Shown here piece by piece: positions 37,724 through 38,191 of a DNA stretch of 38,191 nt. Both the position numbers and the translations under genes were made by a program. The notes under the pieces were generated by a model that did no database searches, had not been told where the DNA came from, and saw only the letters and a list, made by a program, of their open reading frames with translations. Location of the stretch: positions 1-38,191 of the forward strand of contig JAQWEU010000004.1 of NCBI GenBank assembly GCA_028704755.1, in the 5' to 3' direction. The number at the start of each line of letters is the position of its first letter. Position 1 is the stretch's first letter. Origin of the DNA: Minisyncoccota bacterium. Lineage in GTDB: Bacteria > Patescibacteriota > Minisyncoccia > Minisyncoccales > Minisyncoccaceae.

Positions 37724-38191
37724 TGATCCACGAGCAGCTTCCGCTACCCGTGCCTTGTTACGACTTCGTCCCTCTCGCTGAGCTTACCTTAGGTCCACAT
37801 AGTGGAACTTCGGGCACTCCCAACTCGCTTGACGTGACGGGCGGTGAGTACAAGACCCAGGGACATATTCACCGCAGCGTGGCTGATCTGCGGTTACTAG
37901 CGATTCCGGCTTCATGAGGTCGGGTTTCAGACCTCAATCCGAACTGAGGGGCCGTTTGATAAGATTGGCTCCGCCTTACGGCTTGGCTACTCTTTGTCGG
38001 CTCCATTGTATCACGTGTGCAGCCCAGGGCATCAAAAGGCCATGCTGATTTGGCGTCATCCTCACCTTCCTCCCGGTTGTCCCGGGCAGTCCCCTATGAC
38101 ATATAAAACATAGGGCAAGGGTTGCGCAGGTTAACCCATTTAAGGGAGCAACTCAAGCCACCTGCTGACGACAACCATGCAGCACCTGGTC
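37724..38191 (-). rRNA. rrs: 16S ribosomal RNA, 3' part (468 bases), without anti-SD
   Basis: The 3' domain matches well: GTGCTGCATGG, GGGAGGAAGGTGAGGATGACG-like, CACACGTG, GGAATCGCTAGTAA, TCACCGCCCGTCA, GAAGTCGTAACAAGG and helix 45 (GTAGC-GGAA-GCTGC). The end is GGATCA and then TTTATTTATATTTTG, where CCTCC is expected. Between CAGC and GCGCAACCC the length is normal but the sequence is swapped in a compensated way (CTCGT/ACGAG becomes CAGGT/ACCTG; GGGTTAAGTCCC becomes CCCTTAAATGGG). TACTCACC replaces TACACACC, a change also known in Patescibacteria. The 5' part lies outside the window. Confidence 0.96.

Noticed and set aside
37344-37917. Plus-strand ORFs over the tRNA genes and the 16S end
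   Set aside because: They lie on the complement of two tRNAs and rRNA and are the usual spurious reading frames there.

Overview
This 38 kb window looks like part of a reduced, AT-rich genome of the Patescibacteria (Candidate Phyla Radiation), probably a Parcubacteria-like lineage. The evidence is: a divergent 16S rRNA whose normally invariant helices 35-36 keep their pairing but not their sequence; very short or stripped-down versions of universal proteins (602-aa AlaRS, ProRS without an editing insertion, RNA polymerase alpha without its C-terminal domain, 118-aa uL13); a baseplate-J-like membrane protein; and many small orphan membrane proteins. The exact lineage cannot be fixed without a search. 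Nearly everything, including the 16S rRNA, is on the minus strand, so transcription runs right to left.

Layout from left to right. (1) 1-1974: the N-terminal 658 codons of a secreted protein built from Cys-rich 60-residue repeats, with 180-bp DNA repeats. (2) 2161-7183: operon holB-frr-rseP-proS-mreB, transcribed leftward from two good promoters. (3) 7356-9279: a Nudix protein, a complete IS481-type insertion sequence, and a small membrane protein that looks leaderless. (4) 9384-11691: a second mreB followed by murA. (5) 11824-14454: a PEGA-domain membrane protein and a large type IV pilin-like protein with a fibrinogen-like C-terminus; its middle carries the same Cys module as the 1-1974 protein. 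(6) 14698-24297: an accessory island of mostly orphan genes: three related 6-TM proteins, a degenerate Nudix paralogue, a P-loop kinase, secreted and membrane proteins, an AAA ATPase and a permuted NlpC/P60-like hydrolase. Several have their own consensus promoter, Shine-Dalgarno (SD) site and terminator. (7) 24449-28758: infA-rpmJ-rpsM-rpsK-rpsD-rpoA-rplQ-rplM-rpsI. (8) 28874-31996: alaS and the baseplate-J-like protein. (9) 31997-34654: a second accessory stretch with a duplicated 135-bp promoter-leader cassette, an alpha/beta hydrolase, orphans and tiny ORFs. (10) 34737-37323: MscS-helix protein, TerC/DUF475 protein, atypical pilin, orphan. (11) 37388-38191: tRNA-Ala, tRNA-Ile and the 3' part of 16S rRNA, with no 23S gene following.

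The most striking observation concerns gene expression. The 16S gene ends GGATCA followed by TTTATTTATA, where bacteria normally have the anti-SD CCTCC. The translation and cell-wall genes almost all lack SD sites, and several genes sit at or within a few bases of a predicted transcription start (leaderless). In contrast the accessory genes carry good SD sites such as GGGAGGTGA. RNA polymerase alpha has also lost its C-terminal domain. Together these suggest an unusual initiation system, or a mixture of native SD-independent genes and imported SD-dependent ones. The genome is also tightly packed: terminator U-tracts abut the next promoter, and stop codons lie inside -35 boxes.
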